From contig NZ_FOVR01000003.1 of assembly GCF_900115225.1 (NCBI RefSeq), positions 188,017 through 252,016 on the forward strand: a DNA stretch of 64,000 nt. The letters run 5' to 3'. The notes under the pieces were generated by a model. It had not been told where the DNA came from. It worked only from the letters and a program-made list of their open reading frames with translations, and did no database searches. The position numbers and the translations under genes are program-made. How positions within the stretch are numbered: position 1 is the stretch's first letter; each line of letters begins with the position of its first letter. Positions 1 through 10,424 of the stretch are shown in pieces. This DNA comes from Cohaesibacter marisflavi (lineage in GTDB: Bacteria; Pseudomonadota; Alphaproteobacteria; Rhizobiales; Cohaesibacteraceae).

Positions 1-1478
1 GTGTCGAGCCGATTAAAGGCGCTTTCTGCTTCAGCACGCGCACGACGGGCCGTGGTTTCAGCCTCGCGTGCGTCAGCCACGGCGCTGGTGGCAGCTTCCG
101 TCTCCTCTTCGAGGATCGCCAAAACCTCGGAAGCGCTTTCCACCTGCTCGCGCAAGTCATCCAGCCCGGTATCCTTGTCCAATTGTTCGTTGACGCGATC
201 CAGATCGCGCTCACTCTGGGCCTTCTGGCTGGACAGGCGCGCCAGACGCCCTCTTGCGGCTTCCGTTGCCTGCTGCAATTGCCGCGCAGAACCTTCAGCT
301 TCGGCCAGACGGGAGGTCCAGTCGCTGGCAACACTCTCCGCCTTGGCCAGATCCTCTTCGGCCTTTTTGAGCGCTTCATCTGCTGCTTCTTGTGTCTTGG
401 CTGCGCCCTCATCCTCGGCGGTCAGCTCTGCCCGCTCGTCATCAAGGGTCTTGAGCAGATCCGCATTCTCGTCAAGCATTTGCTTTTCGCGCAGTTTATC
501 GGCCTTGAGCTGCTCGATGCGACGGGCGAGATCGGCGAGTTTTTCTTCAACACGCTTTTCCTCGTTGTCGAGTTCGCGGGCCGCCAATGTCAGGCGCTGC
601 AAAGAGGCGGCTTTGGCTGCGGATTCATCGCGCAAAGCTGGTAGGGCATGATTGACCACGGCTTCTTCGCGAGCGGCTGCAGACTGAGCCGTGGTCGCCT
701 CGGCGACCTTCAGGTCGGCCAGACGCAGGGCTTCCTTTGCTTTTTCCTCTTCGGCCAATATTTCCTGCCAGCGCAGATGATAGAGCGTTGCTTCTGTTGC
801 GCGGATGTCGGAGGAAAGATTGCGATAACGGCTGGCTTGACGGGCCTGACGCTTGAGTCCCTCAAGCTGGGTCGATATTTGCGCCATGATGTCTTCAAGG
901 CGCTCAAGATTGGCCTCAGCGGCCTTCAGACGCAATTCCGCCTCATGACGGCGACTATGCAGCCCGGAGATGCCTGCGGCTTCTTCCAAGAGGCCACGGC
1001 GCTGTGTCGGCTTCTGGCTGATGATCTCGCCAATGCGCCCCTGCCCCACCATCGACGGCGAGCGGGAGCCTGTGGAGGCATCGGCAAACAGCAGCTGGAT
1101 ATCGCGCGCGCGCGCATCCTTGCCATTGATGCGATAATTGGAGCCACTCTCGCGCTCGATGCGGCGGGAAATTTCCAGCTCGTCGCTATCGTTGAAACCG
1201 GCAGGTGCGGTGCGATCGCTGTTGTCGAGATGAACGGTCACCTCGGCGGTGTTGCGTGCCGGCCGGTTGGTGGAGCCAGCAAAGATGACGTCATCCATGC
1301 CGGAGGCGCGCATATTCTTGTAGCTGTTCTCGCCCATGACCCAGCGCAGGGATTCCACCAGATTGGACTTGCCGCAACCATTGGGCCCGACAACACCGGT
1401 GAGCCCCGTCTCGATAATAAAATCCATCGGCTCCACGAAGGATTTGAAGCCCAATAGGCGCAGCTTGGTGAATTTCAT
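1..1478 (-). CDS. smc: Chromosome segregation ATPase SMC, N-terminal part (3' end outside window)
   Basis: The reading frame starts with ATG at 1476-1478 and stays open to base 1, so about 492 residues are visible. The protein opens with MKFTKLRLLGFKSFVEP and has the ABC-type Walker A motif GPNGCGKS near residue 32, then the SMC head motifs (GSTNRPARNTAEVTV, GRIGEIISQKP, LLEEAAGISGLHSRR), followed by a long Glu/Ala/Arg-rich coiled coil. SMC is known to organise and segregate the chromosome with ScpA/ScpB. The gene lies downstream of the dsbA-like gene on the same strand, an arrangement common in Alphaproteobacteria. The hinge, second coiled coil and the Walker B/signature half lie outside the window. 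Identification is firm. Confidence 0.96.
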   Translation of the reverse strand, partial: MKFTKLRLLGFKSFVEPMDFIIETGLTGVVGPNGCGKSNLVESLRWVMGENSYKNMRASGMDDVIFAGSTNRPARNTAEVTVHLDNSDRTAPAGFNDSDELEISRRIERESGSNYRINGKDARARDIQLLFADASTGSRSPSMVGQGRIGEIISQKPTQRRGLLEEAAGISGLHSRRHEAELRLKAAEANLERLEDIMAQISTQLEGLKRQARQASRYRNLSSDIRATEATLYHLRWQEILAEEEKAKEALRLADLKVAEATTAQSAAAREEAVVNHALPALRDESAAKAASLQRLTLAARELDNEEKRVEEKLADLARRIEQLKADKLREKQMLDENADLLKTLDDERAELTAEDEGAAKTQEAADEALKKAEEDLAKAESVASDWTSRLAEAEGSARQLQQATEAARGRLARLSSQKAQSERDLDRVNEQLDKDTGLDDLREQVESASEVLAILEEETEAATSAVADAREAETTARRARAEAESAFNRLD

Positions 1479-1597
1479 CGCCTAGCCCCCTGAAGGACGG
1501 CGAGGGGGAGTAGCAGACTATTCAACGCAAAAGGGCGCTGCCCTTGCCCCAGCATGCTCGGCATGGAAGGGGAAAAGGCAGGCGCCCTGAAAGGGTC

Positions 1598-1615
1598 GGC
1601 GGGGGATTCCCCGCC
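1598..1615 (-). terminator. GC-rich hairpin between dsbA-like gene and smc
   Basis: A 7-bp perfect stem (GGCGGGG / CCCCGCC) with a 4-base loop lies just after the dsbA-like stop codon and before smc on the minus strand. There is no T-run after it, so it may only attenuate readthrough or protect the mRNA end rather than terminate. Confidence 0.35.
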
Positions 1616-1628
1616 AACGGATATCAAA

Positions 1629-2285
1629 TTACAGCAATGGCTCCAAAATCTTGTCGAATTCGTCACTCGACAGGGCTCCGATATGCTTTTCACCATTCAC
1701 AAAGAAGGTTGGCGTTGAATTGATTCCGAATTCTTTCTGTCCACGTTCACGTACTGCTTCGATGTCGTCCAGCAATTTATCGTCAGAAACGGCTTTCTCG
1801 AAGCTTTCCTGTGAAAAACCGGCCAATTTGGCAAAACGCTGAAGGTTGCCTACAGGATCATCGGTGAAGGCCCAGTTGCGCTGCTGGCTGAGCAAAAGAT
1901 CGATCATGGCCGTTGCCTTGCCACCGGGCGTCCGGCGGGCCAGCATGGCGCCTGCGGTTGCCAGCGGATCAAGCGGGAATTCACGCAGAATGAAGCGCAT
2001 CTTGCCGGTGTCGATATATTTTTCCTTGAGATATTTGTAGGTCGTGCCATGGAAATGAGCGCAATGGCTACAGGTCATTGAAAAATATTCAATAATAGTA
2101 ATGGGTGCATCTTCCTGCCCTACAGCAATGTCTTCCAGATCGCCGGTTTTCTTGAGCATTTCCTCAAGAGGGTAGGTTTCAGCGGCTGCGGGTGCGGCCA
2201 TTGCAAGGGGAAGTCCTGCCAGGGCAACGAAGCCTGCGGTTGCTTTTGCGCCGGTTATCAGAAATTTTCTACGGTTCAAAGCCAT
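1629..2285 (-). CDS. DsbA-family thiol:disulfide oxidoreductase, exported
   Basis: 218 residues. The N-terminus has a twin-arginine-like export signal (NRRKFLITGA, then a hydrophobic Ala/Leu stretch ending about AAAE at residue 36). The thioredoxin-fold active site is C72-S-H-C75 and the cis-proline loop is seen as NSTPTFFVNG near residue 190. The length and layout fit the thioredoxin_4/DsbA-like family that acts in the periplasm on disulfide formation or isomerisation. It sits upstream of smc on the same strand, the common alphaproteobacterial order. The family is clear; whether it acts as an oxidase or as a reductase/isomerase cannot be read from the sequence. Confidence 0.9.
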   Translation of the reverse strand: MALNRRKFLITGAKATAGFVALAGLPLAMAAPAAAETYPLEEMLKKTGDLEDIAVGQEDAPITIIEYFSMTCSHCAHFHGTTYKYLKEKYIDTGKMRFILREFPLDPLATAGAMLARRTPGGKATAMIDLLLSQQRNWAFTDDPVGNLQRFAKLAGFSQESFEKAVSDDKLLDDIEAVRERGQKEFGINSTPTFFVNGEKHIGALSSDEFDKILEPLL

Positions 2286-2476
2286 GATTTATTTCCTTAA
2301 GGGTTGCGTTTTGGTCGTTGGGGACATTTGCCAGCATCATAGCGAGAATGCCCCGGCAGTCCTGTTACAGAGATACCCTATCCAATCACATTTTGGCGAT
2401 GAGAGGGCAAGGCGCGACAAAATGCCGTTCGTTACAAATTTGTAATTTTCAACATTTCGAAAATTGCCAATAAATT

Positions 2477-3103
2477 CTATAGTTTACGCGCTACAACGAA
2501 GCGCGTTTCCGCAGCCTTTGGGAAGGTACAAGACTCCAGAATCTCGAAGCCCTGATCCACCATTACAGCTTCAAGGCGTGCAGCTGAAATATAGCTCACA
2601 TGGGGAGCCTTGCCCAGCCATTGCATGATCGTGATCGGAATACGCAGCAGGCTATACCGCCCGGCAAGGCACCCTGTTTTGGAGATAAGCACACCTCCGG
2701 GCTTCAACAGCTGGTTCATATGCTTAATGCCAGCGGGTATATCTTCCAACAGATGCATGAAATTGAAGGCCCAGATGCAGTCATAGGGGGCATTGGCGGC
2801 CAGTGCTTCGTCATACATGTCCGCATGCACGAACTCGACATTCTCCACCTTTTGCTCTTTGGCCTTTTCCCTGCCGATTTCCACCAGACGGGACGACAGA
2901 TCGCTGGCCCAGATATGGCCGACATGTCTGGACAGGAGCAAGGCGGTCGAGCCAGATCCACAGCCCAGTTCCAGAACAGTGTCATCGGAATGGAGGTAAA
3001 GGCGCGTGCGCTCAAGCGTCTTTGAATAGGCATCCATATTCTTGATGGGCTTGGCGGCGTAATCGCTGGCCATCTTGTCCCAGAACTGCTCCGACGTCGG
3101 CAT
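2477..3103 (-). CDS. Class I SAM-dependent methyltransferase
   Basis: 208 residues, with an AAGGGG ribosome-binding site ahead of the ATG. Motif I of class I methyltransferases is present as VLELGCGSGST (residues 43-53), followed by an acidic residue at the end of strand 2 (WASDLSSR) and the post-motif region NAPYDCIWAFNFMHLLEDIP and LLKPGGVLISKTG. These bind S-adenosylmethionine. The substrate is unknown; the UbiE/Methyltransf_11-like C-terminal part suggests a small molecule or lipid. It lies between the dsbA-like gene and ohr, and appears to be an insertion in an otherwise conserved gene order. Confidence 0.85.
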   Translation of the reverse strand: MPTSEQFWDKMASDYAAKPIKNMDAYSKTLERTRLYLHSDDTVLELGCGSGSTALLLSRHVGHIWASDLSSRLVEIGREKAKEQKVENVEFVHADMYDEALAANAPYDCIWAFNFMHLLEDIPAGIKHMNQLLKPGGVLISKTGCLAGRYSLLRIPITIMQWLGKAPHVSYISAARLEAVMVDQGFEILESCTFPKAAETRFVVARKL

Positions 3104-3297
3104 TGTTGGCTTCCCCTTGTTGTTGGGCCTCGCTTCTTTGGCGTGATGATTTCAATTGCTGCCCTCAATAGAATAGATGGTACTACTTAGAGGGAAAGTA
3201 AACAGCCTGCATTACAAGAAAAGGTGCGCCTTGTGTGGCGCACCTCTTGTCTGGTCAATATTATTGGTCTTTTTGCATTTCAGGCAGGCTGAGCTTG

Positions 3298-3717
3298 CTA
3301 TTTGGCCGCAACGCTTACTTCGATATTGTTACGGGTAGCGTTGGAATATGGGCAGACCTGATGGGCCTTCTCTACCAGCTTGGTGGCCGTTTCCGCGTCA
3401 ACACCCTTGAGATCTGCAACCAGATCCACTTTCAGCGAGAATCCTTCGCCGTTGTCGTTGTTACCGATACCGACCTCGGCAGTAATGGTCGGATCTGTCA
3501 GTGTCACCTTCTCCTGTGAGGCAATCAGCTTTACGGCGCTGAGAAAACAGGCTGCATAACCCGCTGCAAACATCTGCTCAGGGTTGGTGCCGTTGCCACC
3601 AGCGCCGCCAAGCTCTTTTGGTGTGACAAGGGTGACGTTGAGCAGGCCATCTTCAGATTTGGCGGAGCCTTCACGGCCTCCGGTGGCTGTTGCGCTTGTG
3701 CTGTAAAGAACTTTCAT
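3298..3717 (-). CDS. ohr: Organic hydroperoxide resistance protein Ohr
   Basis: 139 residues, full length for the OsmC/Ohr family. The two catalytic cysteines are in the diagnostic contexts AACFLSAV (C57) and VCPYSNATR (C122), with the conserved Arg15 and Glu47 region (NPEQMF). Ohr is a thiol peroxidase that reduces organic and fatty-acid hydroperoxides in the cytoplasm. A strong AGGAGAGG ribosome-binding site precedes the ATG. The MarR-type repressor ohrR lies immediately upstream on the same strand with 139 bp between, which is the classic repressor/target pair. Confidence 0.96.
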   Translation of the reverse strand: MKVLYSTSATATGGREGSAKSEDGLLNVTLVTPKELGGAGGNGTNPEQMFAAGYAACFLSAVKLIASQEKVTLTDPTITAEVGIGNNDNGEGFSLKVDLVADLKGVDAETATKLVEKAHQVCPYSNATRNNIEVSVAAK

Positions 3718-3769
3718 AGCTGTTTCCTCTCCTATGGTTTGTGTCGCAATTCATCGGTCAGATGCACTC

Positions 3770-3788
3770 AATTTAGTTATTGCGATAA
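3770..3788 (-). promoter_or_regulatory. Candidate OhrR operator upstream of ohr
   Basis: On the plus strand this reads AATTTAGTTATTGCG and continues into an imperfect palindrome TTATTGCGATAA. A closely related word, AATTGGTTATCGCG, occurs upstream of ohrR at 4307-4320. Sharing of AATT-N(1-2)-GTTATYGCG by the two promoters fits an autoregulated OhrR circuit. OhrR binding here is inference. Confidence 0.4.
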
Positions 3789-3856
3789 TTATTTTCAAGT
3801 AGCACATAGGTCTAAGCCAGACGGTATCGGGCTTTTTCTAAAGATTGGGGGACGAG

Positions 3857-4294
3857 CTAGTTTTGGGCTTTCAGCAGATTCTTGCGCAAGACTTCCAGCT
3901 TTGCTTTCAGCTCCACAAGCTCCGGAATCGGCATACCGCAGGCTTCGGCCACACAGGGGCCAACCTTGGCAGCCTCTGTGCGCAGCTCCTTGCCCTTCTC
4001 CGTCAGGCGGATGTTGAGGGCACGCTCATCCTTTTCATCGCGGACGCGTTCGACCAGTCCATCCTGTTCAAGGCGCTTGAGTACAGGGGTCAAGGCGCCC
4101 GACTTCTGGCCAAGCTTTGTGCCGATATCCTTCAGGCTCACGCCGTCATGTTCCCACAGGATCAACATGATCAGATATTGCGGATAGGTCAGCCCAAGTG
4201 GCTCCAGCAAAGGCTTGTAAAGCTGGGTCATGGCCAGAGAGGCCGAATAGAGCGAGAAGCAGAGTTGCCTGTCGAGAGGCATGATATCGGTCAT
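3857..4294 (-). CDS. ohrR: MarR-family organic hydroperoxide-sensing repressor OhrR
   Basis: 145 residues with a MarR-type winged helix (LTYPQYLIMLILWEHDGVSLKDIGTKLGQKSGALTPVLKRLEQDGLVER). The reactive cysteine typical of OhrR is near the N-terminus in the context LCFSLYSASL (C12). In the family, peroxide oxidation of this cysteine releases the repressor from the ohr promoter. The gene is directly upstream of ohr on the same strand. A motif shared by both promoters (3770-3788 and 4307-4320) supports repression of ohr and autoregulation. Start is the ATG at 4292-4294; an internal Met5 is a less likely alternative. Confidence 0.93.
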   Translation of the reverse strand: MTDIMPLDRQLCFSLYSASLAMTQLYKPLLEPLGLTYPQYLIMLILWEHDGVSLKDIGTKLGQKSGALTPVLKRLEQDGLVERVRDEKDERALNIRLTEKGKELRTEAAKVGPCVAEACGMPIPELVELKAKLEVLRKNLLKAQN

Positions 4295-4306
4295 GATGTA
4301 TTCCTG

Positions 4307-4320
4307 AATTGGTTATCGCG
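4307..4320 (-). promoter_or_regulatory. Candidate OhrR operator upstream of ohrR
   Basis: The plus strand shows AATTGGTTATCGCG, 13 bases before the ohrR start codon. It matches the ohr-upstream motif at 3770-3784 with one gap and one substitution in the GTTATYGCG part. Assignment to OhrR is inferred from position and sharing only. Confidence 0.35.
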
Positions 4321-4385
4321 CAAGGTAATCGCTCCAAAACAGAAACACAAGGTCGCCTTAAGTGGGTCTCGGGCTTCTGGCGTGC

Positions 4386-4934
4386 CTAGTTGCGCGCCAG
4401 CACTGCGTGGCCGAGACGACGCAAAGCTTCTGCCATCTTGTCGTCCTTAACCCCTTCGATCTGATGTTCGAGCGCATCGGCTTCCGTAAGGGTCAAAGGG
4501 CGGAGCGGGTCCGGGCGCTTTGGAGTTTTGGCATTGACCGGGCGCTGCAATATCTGGATTCGATCAATCGCCGGATAGCCGAAATAGGCGTTGACGCGCT
4601 GGATTATGGTTGCCTGCTCATGCTGAAGAAAAACCGACTGGGCTCCTTCGCAATGCAGAACCAGCGTACCCGGTTTGAAGCCTTGCGCCTCATCGCGACG
4701 CGGCCAGCGAATGCGTTCGGGCTCGGTGCATTCGGCAAATTGTGGTCCGACGATTTCGCCCCAGAAGCGCAGAATATCAGAGGAGGCAAAGCCCTGTTTG
4801 CGGCAAAGCGGCGTCAGGGTCGACCCTATCACGTCGCGCAGTTGCACCGCTCCCTTTTTGCGGAAGCCTGTCTGGGCAGTCTTTTTCAGCCGTGTATCAA
4901 CGGCACTGCTTTTGCTGTCTTGTTTCTTCTTCAT
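4386..4934 (-). CDS. DUF721 (DciA-like) protein
   Basis: 182 residues. After a basic, disordered N-terminus (residues 1-28) comes a DUF721-type domain: an N-terminal helix segment (LRDVIGSTLTPLCRKQGFASSDILRFWGEIVGPQFAECTEPERIRWP) and the strand part GTLVLHCEGAQSVFLQHEQATIIQRVNAYFGYPAIDRIQI. DUF721 includes DciA, which loads replicative helicase in bacteria lacking DnaC; a replication role here is inferred from family only. In related genomes this gene lies next to mutY and the dsbA/smc pair; here mutY is about 4 kb away and ohr, ohrR and a methyltransferase intervene. Confidence 0.85.
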   Translation of the reverse strand: MKKKQDSKSSAVDTRLKKTAQTGFRKKGAVQLRDVIGSTLTPLCRKQGFASSDILRFWGEIVGPQFAECTEPERIRWPRRDEAQGFKPGTLVLHCEGAQSVFLQHEQATIIQRVNAYFGYPAIDRIQILQRPVNAKTPKRPDPLRPLTLTEADALEHQIEGVKDDKMAEALRRLGHAVLARN

Positions 4935-6666
<1,732 letters not shown>

Positions 6667-6847
6667 GGGTGCTGCGTAACAGGCGGCTTGTTTAGCCGCC
6701 CGTCGAATTTAACCGAGGAGATGTTCGAAGTTCCGGTTTTTCGGTGAAATCCATTCAAGATCCACCGTCGCCTGCCTGATGTTTTGCGTAGCAGGTGACC
6801 ACGGCTTGATCTGACCCAATTGCGACCTCAGACATTTCACCCACCTG

Positions 6848-6875
6848 AAGGCGACCCGATGGTCGCCTTTTTATT
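6848..6875 (+). terminator. Rho-independent terminator after ccrM region
   Basis: A perfect 7-bp stem GGCGACC / GGTCGCC with loop CGAT (6850-6867) is followed directly by TTTTTA. A second GC hairpin without a T-run (GGCGGC / GCCGCC, 6682-6700) lies closer to the ccrM stop codon. Confidence 0.85.
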
Positions 6876-6894
6876 TGGGGTTTATGGGGGGCTG

Positions 6895-7770
6895 TCAGAT
6901 GCGCTTCTCAAAGAACAGATCCGGATAGGGATCTTCATTAAAGCGCTCAATCTCGGTCCAGCCGAGTTTGTGATACATGGCCACGGCGTCGCTGAGCACG
7001 CTGTTGGTATCCAGCCGCAGACATTTTATGCCAAGGCTTTTCGCCTCATTCTCCGCCTCGGTCATCATGCGCTGGGCCAGCCCCATGCCACGGGCTGAAG
7101 GGACGATCCAGAGCCGCTTCAACTCCGCATAGCCCTTGTCCGTTCCCTTAAGGCCAATGCAGCCGATGGGCATGCCATCCAGCATGGCCAAAAGGAAGGC
7201 GCCGCGCGGATGCTCCATGTCGCATGCTTCCGGGTCGGCCGAGAGGTTGACGTCGAAGCCGCTCTTCAGCTTCCGCCCCAGTTCTTCATAATAGGCTTCA
7301 AGGCACACCACCGCGCGGGGGTCCAGCGGCGAAACACGCTCTATCACCGTGCGCTCGAAGCCAAGTGCCGTGGCCACCACATCCATGGCCTGCAGCAGCA
7401 CTTCCGGATGCGGATGGCGGGCCACGATATCGGCGGCCTGCTTATCCGAGAGAGCCTCATAGGCGGCGAATTCCTCCTCGCCAGCCTTGGTCAACATGGC
7501 TATCCGGCGACGGGCATCACTTTCGCTGGCTGACACGGTGATCAACCCTTCGTCCTCCAAGCCGCGCAGAATACGGCTCATCAGCCCGGAATCGAGCCGC
7601 AAGTAATTTCGGATTTCAGCAATATCCGTGATCCCGCGACCAATGGCGTTGAGCACACGGGCAGGCCCCAGTGGGCGCCCTCTCCCCAAAAAGGATGCAT
7701 CAAGCACCCCTGCTTCCGTGGTGACGGCGCGATGAAACCTGCGTGTGCGGGCAACTGGATCTGTCAGCAT
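6895..7770 (-). CDS. MarR-type HTH / GNAT N-acetyltransferase fusion protein
   Basis: 291 residues in two parts. Residues 1 to about 140 form a MarR-like winged helix (GPARVLNAIGRGITDIAEIRNYLRLDSGLMSRILRGLEDEGLI, then a DARRRIAMLTKAG wing). Residues about 150-291 form a GNAT domain, with the acetyl-CoA loop LWIVPSARGMGLAQRMM and a C-terminal YHKLGWTEIERF strand. Such fusions are recurrent in Proteobacteria and are thought to acetylate small molecules or to regulate themselves; the substrate is unknown. It runs toward ccrM, with the ccrM terminator between. Confidence 0.87.
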   Translation of the reverse strand: MLTDPVARTRRFHRAVTTEAGVLDASFLGRGRPLGPARVLNAIGRGITDIAEIRNYLRLDSGLMSRILRGLEDEGLITVSASESDARRRIAMLTKAGEEEFAAYEALSDKQAADIVARHPHPEVLLQAMDVVATALGFERTVIERVSPLDPRAVVCLEAYYEELGRKLKSGFDVNLSADPEACDMEHPRGAFLLAMLDGMPIGCIGLKGTDKGYAELKRLWIVPSARGMGLAQRMMTEAENEAKSLGIKCLRLDTNSVLSDAVAMYHKLGWTEIERFNEDPYPDLFFEKRI

Positions 7771-7936
7771 CCCGATGACTCCCTTGCTAACTTGTCTTTT
7801 GGCTCTCCCTTGGCGAGGGCAGCCTTATCAGGCATTTCAATTTATCTGACTTTAGTCAGAAAATAATCTAAAGACAATTACGGCTTTTACGATCCCACGG
7901 ATTTTTTACAGCCACGCAGCAGCGCATCGGAGAGCC

Positions 7937-8287
7937 CTAGAGCCCTTTGCCTCTGCCTTCCGGACCAGAATAGTCGCGTTCGATCTTGGCCACACGCAGT
8001 TCGTAATGGGCATACCAATCCTTGATCCCGAGGCGCTGGGCGGCCAGATGTTCGGCATTGCGCTTCCAGTCAAGGATGCTTTGCTCATCTTTCCAGTAAG
8101 AAACGGTGATGCCGAAGAGCGCGCCATCGCGGGTGCTTTCCGCCCCGAGACACCCGGGCTGTTCAAGGGCGAGTTTATACATGGCATCGCCCATCGCCTC
8201 ATAGCCTTCATGCTCATCCCTGAGCTGGTTGGAGAAGATCACGGCAAAATAGGGCGGCTTGGGCGTTTTGGCGAAACGGTCTGGCAT
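7937..8287 (-). CDS. Antibiotic-biosynthesis-monooxygenase (ABM) domain protein
   Basis: 116 residues from the ATG at 8285-8287, which has an AAGGA site 8-9 nt upstream; a longer frame reaches 8353 but lacks such a site. The sequence YFAVIFSNQLRDEHEGYEAMGDAMYKLALEQPGCLGAESTRDGALFGITVSYWKDEQSILDWKRNAEHLAAQ is the ferredoxin-like ABM/YgiN fold pattern with its conserved W..W and H. Members are small cofactor-free oxygenases, haem-degrading enzymes or just dimeric binding proteins. The function cannot be narrowed. It lies downstream of a GNAT gene on the same strand. Confidence 0.82.
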   Translation of the reverse strand: MPDRFAKTPKPPYFAVIFSNQLRDEHEGYEAMGDAMYKLALEQPGCLGAESTRDGALFGITVSYWKDEQSILDWKRNAEHLAAQRLGIKDWYAHYELRVAKIERDYSGPEGRGKGL

Positions 8288-8365
8288 GCAAGATCCTTTC
8301 AACAGGCAGGAAGGCGGAAGAGCGTGGTATTTTCCCCGCAAAAAGAGGACCAATAGGGCTACTCA

Positions 8366-8839
8366 TCAGGCACCGATTGATTTGCGCATGGTGATGGAGG
8401 TGACGCGATCATAACCCGGATGGGCGGTCTCAGCGGTTTTGGTGAAGCCAAGCGCAGCGAAGATCCGGTGATTTTTAATCAGCTCGATGCGGGTTTGCAA
8501 TTCCAGTGTGTGATAGCCCAGCGCAAGCGCTCTCTGCGTGGCAATCTCAACCAGCTGCGCGCCAAGCCCCTGCCCGCGTGCTTCAGAAGCAACCGCCAGC
8601 TTGCCCAGATAAAGGCAATCGGGCTTTCTGGTGAGAAAGACACAGGCTTTCACCGGAGCACCGATGGACCAGACCTCGCCGCTCTCGCATTGGCGGGCGA
8701 TATCGGCGATGGTCAGCGCCAGCATGGAGCTGGGCGGATCAATGCGCCCGTCCATATAGGCAAAGCTCTTCTGGATCAGAGCCAGCATATCGGCCAGCAC
8801 CGGATCATCCGCTTGACGCTGCCTTGCTCCCTTTATCAT
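8366..8839 (-). CDS. GNAT-family N-acetyltransferase
   Basis: 157 residues starting at the ATG at 8837-8839, which overlaps the mutY stop codon as ATGA, so translation is probably coupled. The acetyl-CoA-binding segment is LYLGKLAVASEARGQGLGAQLVEIATQRALALGY (R/QxxGxG loop GQGLGA), followed by the typical LELQTRIELIKNHRIFAALGFTKTAETAHPGYDRVTSITMRK end. The substrate is unknown. Overlap with mutY indicates an operon. Confidence 0.9.
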   Translation of the reverse strand: MIKGARQRQADDPVLADMLALIQKSFAYMDGRIDPPSSMLALTIADIARQCESGEVWSIGAPVKACVFLTRKPDCLYLGKLAVASEARGQGLGAQLVEIATQRALALGYHTLELQTRIELIKNHRIFAALGFTKTAETAHPGYDRVTSITMRKSIGA

Positions 8840-9972
8840 GGAACAAACTCCACGACCTTTCGAAAGATGGTCGGTAAAGCTTCGCCCTTGATGCTTTGCG
8901 GTGTTGACCACCACCCTTCTGGCGTGGGCCTCGCCTCATCGCTTGCTGCTTCATAGATTTCCAGCAAAAGATGAAAGTGGGTGAAGGTATGGGTTACCTG
9001 CCCTGTCTTCTTTTTGAATGCGAGCCCGTCAGGTGCCTTTTCAAGCGCAGTTGCAGGGTCGAATCCCTCACCAGCCTTTTTGTCAAACCAGTCAGTGGTT
9101 GGCACGGCTGCCATTGAAGCCAACAGGCCCTTGTCCGGTCGCTTGATCAGCCAGAGAGCCCCATCGCCGCGCCGGATAAGAAAGGCCGCGCCGCGACGGG
9201 TCGGTTTTTCCTTCTTGGGTGCTTTCACCGGATAACGCTCCATATCGCCAACGGCTTCAGCGGCACAAGCACCGGTAAAGGGACAAAGGGCACAGGCCGG
9301 CTTTTTGGGGCTGCACAGGCTGGCCCCCAGATCCATCATGGCTTGCGCGAAATCCCCCGGACGCTCTTGTGGGGTGAGGTCCCCCATCCTCTGCTTGATC
9401 GGCTTCTTGGCGGCGGGCAGCGCTTCGTCTATGCGATAAAGCCGCGCGATGATGCGCTCAATATTGCCATCGACCACGGCCACCGGTTCATCAAAGGCAA
9501 TGGCAGCAATGGCCGCAGCGGTATAATCGCCAATGCCGGGCAGAGATTTCAGCTCGGGGACTGTTTCGGGGAAGCGTCCGCCATACTCGTCCACCACGGT
9601 GCGGGCGCATTTGTGCAGATTACGGGCACGGGAATAATATCCAAGCCCTGCCCACGCCTTCAGGATGTCGTCTTCATCGGCGGATGCCAGATCAGTAACC
9701 GTGGGCCAGCGCGCAAGAAAAGCAGTAAAATAGTCTTTCACCGCTCCCACCGTTGTCTGCTGGAGCATGATTTCGCTCAGCCAGACTTGATAAGGCTCAG
9801 GCAAAACGCCAAGCGCAGCATCCGCCGGCGAGGTACGCCAGGGCAACGTGCGGTGATGTCTGTCATACCAATCAAGAAGCAGGGATGCATCTGCGGCGGC
9901 AGTCTCTTTGCAGGCAAGATCGGTCACAATGGTCTTATCATCCAACGCGGTCTGGTCCTTTATATGGTCCAT
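8836..9972 (-). CDS. mutY: A/G-specific adenine DNA glycosylase MutY
   Basis: 378 residues. The catalytic Glu67 is in WLSEIMLQQTTV, the helix-hairpin-helix is LPGIGDYTAAAIAAIAF and the catalytic Asp168 is in AVVDGN. The iron-sulfur cluster ligands are C220, C227, C230 and C236 (C-x6-C-x2-C-x5-C). A C-terminal MutT-like 8-oxoG-recognition domain follows (residues about 255-378; THTFTHFHLLLEIYE). MutY removes A opposite 8-oxoguanine. The last codons overlap the GNAT gene by four bases. Confidence 0.96.
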   Translation of the reverse strand: MDHIKDQTALDDKTIVTDLACKETAAADASLLLDWYDRHHRTLPWRTSPADAALGVLPEPYQVWLSEIMLQQTTVGAVKDYFTAFLARWPTVTDLASADEDDILKAWAGLGYYSRARNLHKCARTVVDEYGGRFPETVPELKSLPGIGDYTAAAIAAIAFDEPVAVVDGNIERIIARLYRIDEALPAAKKPIKQRMGDLTPQERPGDFAQAMMDLGASLCSPKKPACALCPFTGACAAEAVGDMERYPVKAPKKEKPTRRGAAFLIRRGDGALWLIKRPDKGLLASMAAVPTTDWFDKKAGEGFDPATALEKAPDGLAFKKKTGQVTHTFTHFHLLLEIYEAASDEARPTPEGWWSTPQSIKGEALPTIFRKVVEFVP

Positions 9973-10424
9973 ATATGGTCAGTGCGGGCTCGCCCCACTC
10001 ATGCAACGGCCGTTCATGCCAAGTGGCACTATCCGGCGCTCTGCCAAGGAAGAATGGATAAATGGCGTCGAGCGGCTAGAATCGGGCCGAAATGCAGTGT
10101 GCTCACCAGACAGCATGAAATCAAGCCTCATGCCCAAGGACGCCAGCAGGCCATACAACGGCAGCCTTCTGAAGGAACGAATGCAATGCACAGACTATAT
10201 TTTCTTCTTTTTTCAGTAATTTTACTTGATAAAAAGAAGGTAATTTTCTGAAATTTACCTCATTATTTAAAAACAGAACAAAAAGAAACAAACATACATT
10301 CGAATACTCACACAATTACACATTCTTTAACTTATATATTGCTTACTAGTTTACGTTTCTCAATCAGCCACATTCCTTTTTGAAGTATAAGTGAATGTGC
10401 TTACCTACCCTCCAGGATTAGGCC
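9973..10424. other. 452-bp intergenic region between mutY and a chemoreceptor gene
   Basis: Divergent genes flank it. The right half (10195-10340) is AT-rich. An imperfect inverted repeat (TTTCAG...CTGAAA arms near 10213-10254) could form a hairpin. No credible ORF; the short frames here have no recognisable features. Confidence 0.5.

Noticed and set aside
9050-9075. tRNA T-arm-like sequence (GGGTCGAATCCC)
   Set aside because: It lies within mutY and no acceptor or anticodon stems can be built around it.
9979-10191. 70-codon minus-strand frame between mutY and the chemoreceptor gene
   Set aside because: No recognisable domain and no ribosome-binding site; treated as non-coding.
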